A DNA stretch of 51,836 nt from an uncultured Lamprocystis sp. (lineage in GTDB: Bacteria > Pseudomonadota > Gammaproteobacteria > Chromatiales > Chromatiaceae), in NCBI RefSeq assembly GCF_903933125.1, contig NZ_CAIZIZ010000122.1, positions 1-51,836 on the forward strand. Direction: 5' to 3'. Below are positions 35,446 through 44,736 of the stretch, one piece after another (position 1 is the first letter of the stretch; the number at the start of each line of letters is the position of its first letter). A program made the position numbers and the translations under genes. The notes beneath the pieces are model-generated. The model was not told the origin of the DNA, ran no database searches, and saw nothing but the letters and a program-made list of their open reading frames with translations.

Positions 35446-36143
35446 CAGATGTTCCCCGCCCCCGGCGTATAGCTCGCCGAGACCACGCTGTTGGTAATCA
35501 CCGTATCCGCCTTGACCACCCCGGAGAACTTGGACATCGCCGCGTCCACCGTGACCATGGCGGCCGTGATGTCGAGCCCCGCCGGGGCCTGGATCTTGAC
35601 CTTGACGTTGGCGGTAATCTCGATGTTGCCGGCCGCGTCGATCTTGATCTTGGCGCCGTTGGAGTGTTCGAGGGTGACAGTGCCCCCGGCGCTATCGTCC
35701 AGGGTCAGGGTGTGTCCGCTCTGGGTCTCCAACACCACCTTCTCGGCCCCGGCGGTGTCGTCGAAGGCGAGCCGGTGACCGGAGCGGGAGGTGACCGAGC
35801 GGACGTTGTTGTCGCTGTCCATGGTCTCCGGCGGGGCATCCACGCCGTTCCAGAGGGCACCGATCACCACCGGGCGGCGCGGATCCCCGCCGACAAAGGC
35901 GACCAGAACCTCATCGTCGACCTCGGGGATGAACCAAGTCCCGCGGTCGCCGCCGGCCATCAGGGTCGCCAGGCGCGCCCATGCCAGGGCCGCGCCGCCG
36001 TCCGCCGCCGCCACGAAGGGCAGGCGCAGCTGCACCCGCCCCTGGGCGTCCGGGTCCTGCACGTCGGTCACCTGGGCCGGATAGACGCCGTAGAGGCGGA
36101 AGCGGTCCTGACCGACTGCGGCGGGGTTGGCGCCGGGGATCAT
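35442..36143 (-). CDS. gpV/gp45-like spike protein
   Basis: A 233-residue baseplate assembly protein V. Residues 18-110 are an OB-fold (VYPAQVTDVQDPDAQGRVQL ... TWFIPEVDDEVLVAFVGGDP ... VIGALWNG) as in VgrG/gp5. Residues 120-230 form a repetitive beta-helix needle (GHRLAFDD, GHTLTLDD, GGTVTLEHSNG, AKIKIDAAGNIEI). It trimerises into the puncturing spike beneath the hub. In Afp8/VgrG the hub and spike are fused; here they are separate overlapping genes. The tip ends YTPGAGNIW without a PAAR domain. Confidence 0.92.
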   Translation of the reverse strand: MIPGANPAAVGQDRFRLYGVYPAQVTDVQDPDAQGRVQLRLPFVAAADGGAALAWARLATLMAGGDRGTWFIPEVDDEVLVAFVGGDPRRPVVIGALWNGVDAPPETMDSDNNVRSVTSRSGHRLAFDDTAGAEKVVLETQSGHTLTLDDSAGGTVTLEHSNGAKIKIDAAGNIEITANVKVKIQAPAGLDITAAMVTVDAAMSKFSGVVKADTVITNSVVSASYTPGAGNIW

Positions 36144-37222
36144 GATCCGTCCCCCAGGTCGGCCCGCTGGGCCTCGAATTCGGTGCGGTAGCCGTCCACC
36201 TGGTCGAAGCGGTGCGTGACGGCGGTGACCAGATAGGTCCCGGCGAACCAGGGACCCAGATCCACCAGATTGACCCGTGAGCCCACCCGCAAGGACGGCG
36301 TCCCCTTGGTGGTTCCGACCCCGCGCACGAAGCGGCGCGCCCGGCGCCGCATCGCCGCCTCCGCCAGGGTGCGCGCCTCGGCACCGGTGGCCGGGGCTTC
36401 CAGATGCAGATCCTCGGCGGCCTCTGGGAAGACGTCGGCCACCACCTCGGGTCCGAGCCGCCCGCCGCTCGCCTCCGGGCGCACCGCGTCCGCGCCGGCG
36501 CTCTCGTGGATCGCCTCCTTGGCGGCGACGTCCCAGCCATGAACCCGCACCGCGCCGCGCTGGTGGGCCAGGTCGGCGAGCACGGTGAAGCGGATCAGGT
36601 CGTTCTCACGGGTGAGCTTGATGGGTGGATCGTTGGCGTTGACGGGCTCCAGCACCCGCACGGTACCGTCGCGCAGCCCGATCAGGGCATCCCCGGTGCG
36701 CTCCCGCAAGGCACTCAGGTCATCTTGATTGACCTGCCATAGGGCGGTGTGACTGGCCCCGTCGCGCGCGACCTCGGCGCGCAGACCCGCGTCCTCCAGG
36801 ATGCGGGTCGCGATTGCCCCATCAGTCTGATCCTCGCTCAAACGTGTGCGGCGGCGATAGCGCAACCCGGTCAGGGCGTCCTCGGCGAGCAGGGTCAGCT
36901 CCGGCGCACGCAGTTCCGGGTAGGCGGCGCCGATGCCGGTAATGAGCCCCTCGAAAATCGGCTCCGGCGCGCCGGTAACAGCGAAGGCGATGCCGATGCG
37001 TTTGCCGAAGTCGATGGCGGTCCGGTCAAAGTGGACGAAGTCGACCGGCTTGCCCTCCTCCCGGCTCCCCCAGTTGAGGAAGACCGCCTCCAGGGAGGCC
37101 ACGCCGGCCGCGTCCGCCCGCGCCTCCAGCCGGATCAGATCCGCTTCCAGGCGCGCGGCGGGAGCGCCGTCCACCTGGATGCGTGGGCGACCCGCGGCGC
37201 TGAGTTCGGGCTGGCCGCTCAT
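36140..37222 (-). CDS. gp27-like baseplate hub (late control protein D family)
   Basis: A 360-residue protein of the phage late control D/VgrG N-terminal family. It has the typical opening PRIQVDGAPAARLEADLIRL, then FGKRIGIAFAV...IFEGLITGIGAAYPE, ADLAHQRGAVRVHGWDVAAKEAI and, near the end, LVDLGPWFAGTYLVTAVTHR. Hub trimers join the tube to the spike. It overlaps the DUF5908-like gene upstream and the spike gene downstream by ATGA. Confidence 0.92.
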   Translation of the reverse strand: MSGQPELSAAGRPRIQVDGAPAARLEADLIRLEARADAAGVASLEAVFLNWGSREEGKPVDFVHFDRTAIDFGKRIGIAFAVTGAPEPIFEGLITGIGAAYPELRAPELTLLAEDALTGLRYRRRTRLSEDQTDGAIATRILEDAGLRAEVARDGASHTALWQVNQDDLSALRERTGDALIGLRDGTVRVLEPVNANDPPIKLTRENDLIRFTVLADLAHQRGAVRVHGWDVAAKEAIHESAGADAVRPEASGGRLGPEVVADVFPEAAEDLHLEAPATGAEARTLAEAAMRRRARRFVRGVGTTKGTPSLRVGSRVNLVDLGPWFAGTYLVTAVTHRFDQVDGYRTEFEAQRADLGDGS

Positions 37223-37413
37223 GGGCAGTCGCCCCGCCGACGCAGCCAGCGCTCGATTTCTTCCGCCACCAGGGCGCGGACCAGCGGACGCAGGTCCTCG
37301 ATCTGCACCTCGAAGGCCGCCCCCTCCTGCGGACTGAGCGCAGCACCGGATTCGCCGCCGCCCGTTGGCGGGGACTCGATGGTGGTGGTCATCTCACCGA
37401 TATGCACGGTCAT
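37219..37413 (-). CDS. Small DUF5908-like eCIS protein (Afp6 position)
   Basis: A 64-residue acidic/basic helical protein: MTVHIGEMTTTIES, a Gly/Pro linker, then LRPLVRALVAEEIERWLRRR. Small proteins of this form (DUF5908) stand between the tube-initiator and hub genes in many eCIS operons. The call rests on position and on the short N-terminal strand plus C-terminal helix pattern. It overlaps both neighbours by ATGA. Its biochemical role is unknown. Confidence 0.6.
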   Translation of the reverse strand: MTVHIGEMTTTIESPPTGGGESGAALSPQEGAAFEVQIEDLRPLVRALVAEEIERWLRRRGDCP

Positions 37414-38723
37414 CGGTCACCCCCGCCCGACCCGTCGCCTGACTGACGCGCGGACTGACCGGAGGCTGCCGTACCGCAGCGACGGCAACCGCACCCGGGC
37501 GGGTGGACGGCGGCCGTCGCCGCGGCGGGCGACAGCGACTCCCAGCGCGGGCGACGCTCGCCCAGGTCGCGGGAGACCGGCGGACCGCCGACGCTGAGCA
37601 GGGGAACAGCGAGGCCGAGGGAACGCTGGGGCGCGAGCGGCGGACTGCCGCGGACCGGAAGCGGCGGTGCCGCCGCGGTGCCGCCGGAAGCCGCGGCGGG
37701 AGCCGGTCGGGCCAGCGCCCCACCCGCCCGCTGGTTGGCGACAACGGCGGCGAGTCCGGCCGCGCGGCTCCCCGGGGCCGGACCCTCGGGGGCCCAGGGG
37801 TTGGGGACGGCACCGGCGGCGGCGAGTCCGGGCGAAGGCTGAGGCAGCGCCAGACCGCTGCGCCCCAGGTCCACCCCGCCGCCCGCTCCGCCCGCACCGC
37901 CCGCACCGCCGCCCAGGGCCGCGGCGCCGAACAGGTCCACCGCGGCGGCGGCGTCCAGGTGGACCCCGGCCCCCACCGAGAGACCGATATCGGCAGACGC
38001 GCCGAACTTGGCTGAAAGCCCCAAATCCGCCGACAGTCCCAGGTCCAAATCCAGATCGAGGCCGACCTCGAGTGCGAAGCTCGCGCTCAGATCCAACCCC
38101 AGCCCGGCGCCGAAGGGGCCGCCCGCCCCCAACACGCTGCCGGCCCCGGCAGCGGCGGCCTGGGCGCGCGCGCCGCCGGCGGCCTGCTCGACCGCCTGAC
38201 GGCGCCGGGCGGCGTCGGTAGCGGCCACGTCGTAGCGGAACTCCTGTTCGGTCAGGGTCAACTGGACCTTGGACCGCAGCGGCACCCCGCTCGGGCTGAA
38301 ATACTCGAACACCTCCTGATGCGAGCTGATGACCCCGTTGAAGATCAGGGTCCCCCACGCGAACTGGACGCGCCGCGGGGCCTGCTCCTTACCGCTGCCG
38401 AACACTTGGAGCAGATCGGCGATGGGCTTGGTGCGCAGGCGCACATCCAGCAGTTCCTCGCCGCTCCCGCCGTCACCGGCCTGGCCGTCGCGCGGGCGGG
38501 TGGAGTCGAAGACACATTCAAAGTTCAGGGTCGCCTTGGAAGCGCCGACGTTCTGCACCTGCTGGCGTCCCTTACGGCCTTTGTCCTTCTGCTCACCGCC
38601 CGAGACCTTGAGGGTCAGGGTCTCCGGATTGAAATCGAGCGGGATGGCGCGGGACTCCTCAAGCTGCTTGCCCCCGGCAGCGAACGGGATCAGCTTGGCG
38701 CGTTTGAATTCGGCGGTGCTCAT
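37410..38723 (-). CDS. CIS tube/Afp7-like protein with long Gly/Ala-rich extension
   Basis: A 437-residue protein. Residues 1-165 resemble the CIS_tube domain (AKLIPF...IPLDFNPETLTLKVSGG ... TLNFECVFDSTRP ... VQFAWGTLIFNGVISSHQEV ... TLTEQEFRYDV), the tube-to-hub adaptor Afp7. Most homologues continue with a LysM domain. Here the tail is instead a low-complexity array of LGLDLDLDLGLS-like segments, Gly/Ala runs and Pro linkers, ending with a cysteine cluster PGCGCRRCG. The overlap with the tube gene upstream (ATGA) fits stoichiometric production. Confidence 0.82.
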   Translation of the reverse strand: MSTAEFKRAKLIPFAAGGKQLEESRAIPLDFNPETLTLKVSGGEQKDKGRKGRQQVQNVGASKATLNFECVFDSTRPRDGQAGDGGSGEELLDVRLRTKPIADLLQVFGSGKEQAPRRVQFAWGTLIFNGVISSHQEVFEYFSPSGVPLRSKVQLTLTEQEFRYDVAATDAARRRQAVEQAAGGARAQAAAAGAGSVLGAGGPFGAGLGLDLSASFALEVGLDLDLDLGLSADLGLSAKFGASADIGLSVGAGVHLDAAAAVDLFGAAALGGGAGGAGGAGGGVDLGRSGLALPQPSPGLAAAGAVPNPWAPEGPAPGSRAAGLAAVVANQRAGGALARPAPAAASGGTAAAPPLPVRGSPPLAPQRSLGLAVPLLSVGGPPVSRDLGERRPRWESLSPAAATAAVHPPGCGCRRCGTAASGQSARQSGDGSGGGDR

Positions 38724-39199
38724 TGCGGCTCCCGGCTCAGGCCCTCATGGACGATGTGCAGTTCCTCCAAGGGCACTTCACGTCCGGCCGCGGCGTTGAG
38801 ATCCGCGGCCTTGACCTTGTTGACAATCCCGTTCTCGAAGCGCCACACGCCGGCCGGCGCCCCCGCCCCGCTGGCCTGGTAGACCCGGACCGTGCCGGCG
38901 ACATAGGGCAGCGGAAAGGTGCCGTTCAGGCAATGCTGCACCCAGGTCCAGAAGGCCGGGTCCAGTGACAGGCCGCGCTTGAGCACCAAGGGGGGATTGG
39001 TGGTCTTGCCGACCAACTGACGCGCGCCGCGGTTGTAGCCGCCCTCGCGGAAGGTCACCGGCTCCAGGGTGATCTCGAGTCCGGAGACCTCCGAGAAGGC
39101 GCCGCGTGCCCCGAGCGCGAGGCCCTCGTCCCCGCCCAGGCCGGACAACTCGATCTGGACGGAAAAGTTATAGTTGGTGAGCAGGACCTCGGTGCCCAT
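38720..39199 (-). CDS. Tail tube protein 2 (T4 gp19-like)
   Basis: A 159-residue tail tube protein. YNFSVQIELSG at the start and FSEVSGLEITLEPVTFREGG, then LVLKRGLSLDPAFWTWVQ and the C-terminal VPLEELHIVHEGL follow the pattern of phage tube/Hcp-like folds. It stacks as hexamers inside the sheath. It differs clearly from the other tube protein, so it may form the special ring next to the baseplate, as Afp5 does. It overlaps the sheath gene upstream by TGATG. Confidence 0.93.
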   Translation of the reverse strand: MGTEVLLTNYNFSVQIELSGLGGDEGLALGARGAFSEVSGLEITLEPVTFREGGYNRGARQLVGKTTNPPLVLKRGLSLDPAFWTWVQHCLNGTFPLPYVAGTVRVYQASGAGAPAGVWRFENGIVNKVKAADLNAAAGREVPLEELHIVHEGLSREPQ

Positions 39200-41349
39200 C
39201 AGGGTGCCTCCATACGTGCATCGTCGGCGCCGTGACGCACCAGCCGAAAGACGATGAACTCCGCCGGTACCGCGGGCGCGACGCCGATCAGCAGGGTCGC
39301 GCGGCCCGCGTCCAGGTCGGCCTGGGGGTTGGTGCCGGCATCGCAGCGCACGAAGAAGCTGTCGCTGTCGGTACGCCCGGCCAGCGCCCCGGCATTGAAC
39401 AGGGGCATGAGCCGGCGCCGTGCGGTGCCGGCCATGGCCGACCAGAGGGCCGCATCGTTGGGCTCGAACGGCGCCCAGGCCAGGTCCGCGGCGAGTTGCG
39501 CCTTGAGCCAGTCGATCAGCCGCCGCACGCCGATGTGGGTCCAGTCCGGGTCAGTGGAGGTGGTGCGGGAACCGAGCAGCAGCAGACCGCGCTCGGTGCG
39601 CCGAATCTCGTCAATGCGCTCCTCAAACAGGAATCCGGGGTCCGGCAGCCCCTGATCCTCGACCCGGGCGAAGGCACCCAGGACCGACCGGTTGGCGGGC
39701 GCGGCCCAGACACCGATCGCGTTCTCCACCTGGGCGACGATGCCGGCCGCGGCGCCCCCGGGCGGGACGCTGAGCGCCGCGCCATCCGCATCCACCCGCA
39801 GCCAGGGCGCATAGAGCGCTGCCCGGTCACTGGCCAGCGACCGCCGCCACCCCACGACCTCCCCGGCACCCAGCCCGGGGGGCAGATCGAGCAGGGCGAT
39901 GCGTCCACCCTGGGCCTCGCAGTGAGCCACCAGCCGCTGTTGGGCCGCGCGGAGATCCGCGGCGTCGAAACCCAGAAGCGGATAACCGCGCACCTGGGGT
40001 GGCGCCTCGGCGGGCGACGCGGCGCAGGCGGCGGAAAAGCAGAACGGGTCCGCGGGCAGCGCCGGTGCCGCCGCGGGCGTCTCCGGGGTGCTGGGGTGCA
40101 GCAGGTCGGGCAGATAGAGCACAGCGATGGGTTCAAACGGGAAGGCGTCGTCCCAGCGGACCAAGGCGTCCAGCGCGCCGGGCCGAAAACCGAAGGGGAT
40201 GAGTCGGTGATCGCTGTCCGCGGCGGCCTGGGCCGGGTACATTTCAGTCGCCTCGAAGAACTGCGCACGCCCGGTGGTGACGTTGGCGTCGCGTCCGCGG
40301 CGGGAGACCGGCAACTCCGCCCCCGAGAGATAGAGCCCGGTTGGCGCGTCCAACAGCGCCTTGCCGGGGCGCAGCCAGGCGTCTGTGAGCAGTGCACTCG
40401 GACGCAGATACTCGGAGCCCCAGGGATCGTCCAGTGTGCCCCACAACCGGTCCGCCTCGGCCCCCGGGTCCTCCGGGTCCGGGTCATGCACCGGCGGCGG
40501 ACGCAGGCCCTCGGTCGCCGCGCGCCGCCCGATCAACCGCGGCAGATAGCGGGGATGATCCGGGTGCAGGCCGGTGTCTTCCCAGCGCTCCACCAGTCGG
40601 CCATCCAGGTGAATCTCCAGGGTCAGCGTCAGCTCCTGCGCGGCACGCAGCAACTCGGGGTCGCGGAAGGCCGCGGTGACGGCGGGGTAAAACTCAACCT
40701 CCGCCGCGCCCTGCCGGCTGGTGCCCAACCCGGCCCCCGCGGCGGGATCAGGCGCGATACCGGGCCCCAGACCGGTGACCCGGAAGAGCCGCAGCCGGGG
40801 GGCGGCGCCAGGGGAGTCCGGCAAGCCGGTCAGCCGCAGGGTGCTGCCGACCAGGGTACGGCGGTCCGGGGCCAGATAATGGGGCTGCCCGGCGGCGTCG
40901 ATTGCAAGGTCAAGCGGCAGGGGCCGCGCCACCACGCGCAGCCGCAACCCCAGACCATTGCCCCAGGCCCCGGGGTTGCGCGCGGCCAACCGGGCTTGGC
41001 GCCCGGAGGTGCCGCGCAGGGCACGGATACCGGGAAGGATGAACCGGGCGGTGCGGACCATCGCATGATCCAGGCAACGCACCACCACACAGCGCCGGCC
41101 GCCGTTGGCAAAGAACAGGCGCACCGCCTGGGGCAGGTTGAGCCCCGGCAGCGCCCGCCCGAACAACGCCGTGAACTGGCCGGGATCGTCGATCCCCACC
41201 GGGGTGTTGATCGGACCGCGCTCGCTGAGCCCGATCAGGGCGGCGACATCGAGCCGGACCCGCGGCCGGCGGGCGACCGCGGGGACCTCCTCGAAGACGC
41301 CGGGCGGCAGACCGGGCCGCCACAGGCTGCCTTGCAGTGCGACACTCAT
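39199..41349 (-). CDS. Tail sheath protein 2
   Basis: A 716-residue contractile sheath subunit. The N-terminal signature is PGVFEEVPAVARRPRVRLDVAALIG..ERGPINTPV, the middle contains LPQAVRLFFANGGRRCVVVR, and the conserved C-terminal handshake region is WTHIGVRRLIDWLKAQLAAD with WAPFEPNDAALW. Compared with sheath 1 it has a larger insertion (residues 120-420) likely exposed on the outside. It is probably the baseplate-proximal or decorated sheath. It precedes tube 2 in a repeated sheath-tube arrangement. Confidence 0.94.
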   Translation of the reverse strand: MSVALQGSLWRPGLPPGVFEEVPAVARRPRVRLDVAALIGLSERGPINTPVGIDDPGQFTALFGRALPGLNLPQAVRLFFANGGRRCVVVRCLDHAMVRTARFILPGIRALRGTSGRQARLAARNPGAWGNGLGLRLRVVARPLPLDLAIDAAGQPHYLAPDRRTLVGSTLRLTGLPDSPGAAPRLRLFRVTGLGPGIAPDPAAGAGLGTSRQGAAEVEFYPAVTAAFRDPELLRAAQELTLTLEIHLDGRLVERWEDTGLHPDHPRYLPRLIGRRAATEGLRPPPVHDPDPEDPGAEADRLWGTLDDPWGSEYLRPSALLTDAWLRPGKALLDAPTGLYLSGAELPVSRRGRDANVTTGRAQFFEATEMYPAQAAADSDHRLIPFGFRPGALDALVRWDDAFPFEPIAVLYLPDLLHPSTPETPAAAPALPADPFCFSAACAASPAEAPPQVRGYPLLGFDAADLRAAQQRLVAHCEAQGGRIALLDLPPGLGAGEVVGWRRSLASDRAALYAPWLRVDADGAALSVPPGGAAAGIVAQVENAIGVWAAPANRSVLGAFARVEDQGLPDPGFLFEERIDEIRRTERGLLLLGSRTTSTDPDWTHIGVRRLIDWLKAQLAADLAWAPFEPNDAALWSAMAGTARRRLMPLFNAGALAGRTDSDSFFVRCDAGTNPQADLDAGRATLLIGVAPAVPAEFIVFRLVRHGADDARMEAP

Positions 41350-41422
41350 GGATCCGGAACCTCAGGTCTGACGGGACGGCACATCGGCCGGGGCGGCACG
41401 GGCGCGCCCGCGGGGCCGGCGG

Positions 41423-41878
41423 TCATTCGTACTCCAGGTCCTCACAGACCAGGGTGAGTTCCTCCATCGCCACGTCCGAAGCCCCTTTGGCGGCCAGGGT
41501 GGGACCGGTCCATTTGGACGGTCGGGCGTTGACCAGCCGCCAGGTGGCGACCGTGGCCGCGTGGTCCTCGCTCAACAACTCGATGACTACCGTGGCGCGC
41601 GCCTGCATGTTGCCCTTGCGCACCGCCACGACCCAGTTCCACAGATCCAGGGCGGCGATCAGTCCGCGCTTGAGGGTGACATCCCCGGCCTTGTACATCA
41701 GGGGGATCTTGCGCGGGCGGTTGGCGGCATCCGTGCCCTCCCGATAGTCGGCATAGGTGATCTCGCTCGACAGTCCCGAGCAATCCGAGAACCCGCCCCG
41801 GAACTCGCCGCCGCTCCCGGGGGAGATGGTGACCTTGAAGTTGAATGGACCGTAGGGGTCTTCACGCAGGGTTGCCAT
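41423..41878 (-). CDS. Tail tube protein 1 (T4 gp19-like)
   Basis: A 151-residue main tube subunit: DPYGPFNFKVTISP, FSDCSGLSSEITYADYREG, DVTLKRGLIAALDLWNWV and the C-terminal VAMEELTLVCEDLEYE are standard for phage and eCIS tube proteins. A GGAG ribosome site precedes the ATG. It is separated from the genes on each side by 70-90 bases, unlike the tightly overlapping genes downstream, which may allow extra expression of this abundant subunit. Confidence 0.94.
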   Translation of the reverse strand: MATLREDPYGPFNFKVTISPGSGGEFRGGFSDCSGLSSEITYADYREGTDAANRPRKIPLMYKAGDVTLKRGLIAALDLWNWVVAVRKGNMQARATVVIELLSEDHAATVATWRLVNARPSKWTGPTLAAKGASDVAMEELTLVCEDLEYE

Positions 41879-41964
41879 GTCTGGTCTCCGTAGAAAATTC
41901 GGTCGCCGACGATCCGCACCGCGGACCGGGCCTTCGAGAACGGTTCAGGCCCGGACGCCGGGCT

Positions 41965-43851
41965 TCAGACGAGCGAGGCATCCGCGGTCCACTGGCCGAT
42001 GCGGAAGATCACGAACTCCGCCGGCTTGGTGGGCGCGACCCCGATCAGACAGACCAGACGGCCGTTGTCCAGGTCCGATTGACTCATGGTGGTCCGGTCG
42101 CAACGCACGAAAAAGGCGTCTTCCGGGTTCGCACCCAAGAGGGCGCCCTTGCGCCATTCGTCGTAGAGGAACCCCTCGATGGTGAGACGGATCTTGAGCC
42201 AGAGCTCCGCGTTGTTCGGCTCGAAAACCGCCCACTGGGTACTGCGGTCGATTGAATGCTCCAGATAGATGAAGAGCCGGCGGACATTGACATAGGTCCA
42301 TTCCGGATCCGAGGTGATGGTGCGCGCACCCCACACCCGGTAGCCGCGCCCCTCGAAGAAGCGCAGGCAGTTGATCCCTTCCGGGTTGAGGACGTCCTGC
42401 TCGCCCTTGTTGACGTTCCTGGAAAAACGCAGGATGCCGCGGACCGTCTCGTTGGCCGGGGCCTTGTGCACGCCGCGTTCGATATCGCTGCGGGCAAAGA
42501 TGCCGGCCATGGCACCCTCCGGGGACAGCAGCATGGTCTCGCGCGCCCCGCCCGGGACACTGACGACCAGCCAGGGGTAGTAGAGCGCGGCATAGGTGGA
42601 GTCGAATTTGCCGCGGACCTCGCGAATCTCGGCCTGATCGGCGTTGGCGGGCCCGGCCAGGATGGCGAAGCGGTAGCGCAGGTTGCTCGCGTGGGTGATC
42701 AGCACATCGTTGACCGCCTGACGGTCGTCGGCGTTCTCCAGCGCGGCGGACCCGGGGGCCGCGACGATGGCGATATCCTCGATCTCGGCCAGGGCCGCGA
42801 GCCCGGTTGCCGCGTGCCCGCTGCCTCCGCCCGCGACAGTGGCCGGCTCCAGCGCCCGTCCATCCACGCCCCCGGCCAGCGTCATGGGCGACCGCGCGAT
42901 CAGGACGTTCAGCAGATCGCGGGCGAAGGAGGTGCGGTCGGCCGGCAGACTGGGCAGATCGGCCACCGGATCGAACCAGACCCGCTGGCCGCGATCGGCC
43001 GGCGGCTCGACCCCGTTTGCCGGGTCCTCATGGCGCAGGATGCGACCGACGAACTGGTCGGAGTCCGGATGCGTGGACAGGCGCGGGATCAGGTCCAGCC
43101 GGCCCCCGGTCGAGCCGTCCTGGTTGGGTCCGATGGTCAGGTCCAGGGTGATCTTCTGCACCGCGGTCAACCCCGCGGCATTCAGATCCAGTGGATTGGC
43201 CGGGGGATTGGCGTCGTTGCTCAGCACCGGGCGTCCCGCCGAGTCGAAACTGACCGAGTAGAAGTTGGTTCCGACCACCGCCTGCGGACCGCTGGACGTC
43301 ACCACCCGGTCCTTGACCGTTCCACCCCCGGTCACCGCTTCCACCACATCCCCCAACCGCAGCCCGGTGACCGTGCGGTTGGGTGCCGCGCCGGTCAGCA
43401 GGTTTCCGCTACGAAACGCGCGGGCCGTCACGACCACATTGCCCGCGGCCCCAGGGAAGCGGGCACGCAGGAAGCGATCCACGCCAAGCACCGAGAGCGC
43501 CAACGGGTCCGGGCTGGCCGGCGTACCCGCCCGGCTGAGCGCGGTCGTGCTGCCGACCGCGGGGCGGAACACGCGCGCCACATAGACCCGTTTGCCGCCG
43601 TTCTCGAAAAACAGGCGCACCGCATGGGCCAGATGGTTGGTCGTCGGAACCCCGGCGAGCAGCAGCGCATCCGCGTCGCCGAACCGGCGCTGGAAGTCTT
43701 CGAAGCCGGTGATCAGAACCGGCAGACCCTCCACCGGTCCGAAGCGCGCCTGGCCGACGAAGCCGGCCGTGGAGGTGGCCACGCCCTCGATCGACTTGGC
43801 GCGGAAACTGGTCTCTTCGACATAGACACCGGGGGCAAGATACTCGGGCAT
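41965..43851 (-). CDS. Tail sheath protein 1
   Basis: A 628-residue sheath subunit beginning MPEYLAPGVYVEETSFRAKS, the standard sheath opening, and ending with WTYVNVRRLFIYLEHSID and WAVFEPNNAELW followed by the strand that links neighbouring subunits. ATG 43851 is chosen because a GGAGGG ribosome site lies 6 bases upstream and the family starts there; upstream in-frame codons overlap the previous gene. It is the likely major contractile subunit. Confidence 0.95.
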   Translation of the reverse strand: MPEYLAPGVYVEETSFRAKSIEGVATSTAGFVGQARFGPVEGLPVLITGFEDFQRRFGDADALLLAGVPTTNHLAHAVRLFFENGGKRVYVARVFRPAVGSTTALSRAGTPASPDPLALSVLGVDRFLRARFPGAAGNVVVTARAFRSGNLLTGAAPNRTVTGLRLGDVVEAVTGGGTVKDRVVTSSGPQAVVGTNFYSVSFDSAGRPVLSNDANPPANPLDLNAAGLTAVQKITLDLTIGPNQDGSTGGRLDLIPRLSTHPDSDQFVGRILRHEDPANGVEPPADRGQRVWFDPVADLPSLPADRTSFARDLLNVLIARSPMTLAGGVDGRALEPATVAGGGSGHAATGLAALAEIEDIAIVAAPGSAALENADDRQAVNDVLITHASNLRYRFAILAGPANADQAEIREVRGKFDSTYAALYYPWLVVSVPGGARETMLLSPEGAMAGIFARSDIERGVHKAPANETVRGILRFSRNVNKGEQDVLNPEGINCLRFFEGRGYRVWGARTITSDPEWTYVNVRRLFIYLEHSIDRSTQWAVFEPNNAELWLKIRLTIEGFLYDEWRKGALLGANPEDAFFVRCDRTTMSQSDLDNGRLVCLIGVAPTKPAEFVIFRIGQWTADASLV

Positions 43852-43868
43852 GGGACCCTCCGTCGGCC

Positions 43869-44735
43869 TCAGGGGAACAGCTCGATATCCCACCGGACGC
43901 GTTCGCCGATGGAAACCGTGGTTAAGGGATTCTGGCCGTTGACGCGCTCGCGCAGGGCACCAACGGCCGGGCGCAGTTGGAAGTCACGGACCTGGAACAG
44001 GGCAGTGCGATCCGCGTCCGAAAGGCTGAAGACACCCGGCGGCAGCGCCCGCAAATAACCCTGGGGCCCGGCCAGGGCCGCCGCCAAGGGCGGACGCGGG
44101 ACCTCGACGGTCAGGCGGCGGTCGAAGCGGCGCACCGGCGGCGCAACACCGCGATTTATCATTTCACCGGGCAGAACCAGGAGGTAGCAGCCGTCCGGGC
44201 CGCTCATGCTGGTGACCCGGTCCGCCACCTCGGTCCGTACCGTATCCAGCCCCACCAGGGCACCGGGGACCGGACGCCGGTCATCGCGCCCGCGCACCAG
44301 CCCCCAGATCGCGGCAGTGCCCGGGGGGACGGCGAAATCGATCGCCGGGCGCAGCGCGACGTCCAGATACAGGGGCCGCGGCGCGTTCGCACCCGGCACC
44401 TCGCCCGCCTCCAAGGCCTCCCGCACCGACTGCCGATCCGGTACCGCGGCGGTCAGCGCCTGCGGCAGATAGCGACCGGCGGGGTCCGACACTTCCACCC
44501 GGGCGATCCCCGGCGGCAACCGGAGAAAGCCGTAAAGCCCGGTCGACTGATGCCAGACAGGCGTCTCCTCGCGGTCCGGCACCCGCACCATCAGCCCCGG
44601 GATCGGGGTGAGTCCCAACGCAACACCGTCGCTCAAGTAACGCCGCGGGCGAATGGCCAGGACGCCGACCGCGGCAATCCGGTCCGGGGAATGCCCGGCG
44701 GCCCAGGTCATCACGTGTTCGGCGGGTACGGCCAT
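43869..44735 (-). CDS. Carboxypeptidase-regulatory-like eCIS protein
   Basis: A 288-residue protein. Residues about 140-190 resemble a carboxypeptidase regulatory-like beta sandwich (AAIWGLVRGRDDRRPVPGAL ... SMSGPDGCYLLVLPGEMI). Such a domain is commonly fused to DUF4255 in Pvc16-type proteins; here it is a separate gene starting one base after the DUF4255 stop. ATG 44735 is preferred to 44759. I infer that it works with the DUF4255 protein at the distal cap of the tail. Confidence 0.65.
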   Translation of the reverse strand: MAVPAEHVMTWAAGHSPDRIAAVGVLAIRPRRYLSDGVALGLTPIPGLMVRVPDREETPVWHQSTGLYGFLRLPPGIARVEVSDPAGRYLPQALTAAVPDRQSVREALEAGEVPGANAPRPLYLDVALRPAIDFAVPPGTAAIWGLVRGRDDRRPVPGALVGLDTVRTEVADRVTSMSGPDGCYLLVLPGEMINRGVAPPVRRFDRRLTVEVPRPPLAAALAGPQGYLRALPPGVFSLSDADRTALFQVRDFQLRPAVGALRERVNGQNPLTTVSIGERVRWDIELFP

Positions 44736-44736
44736 C

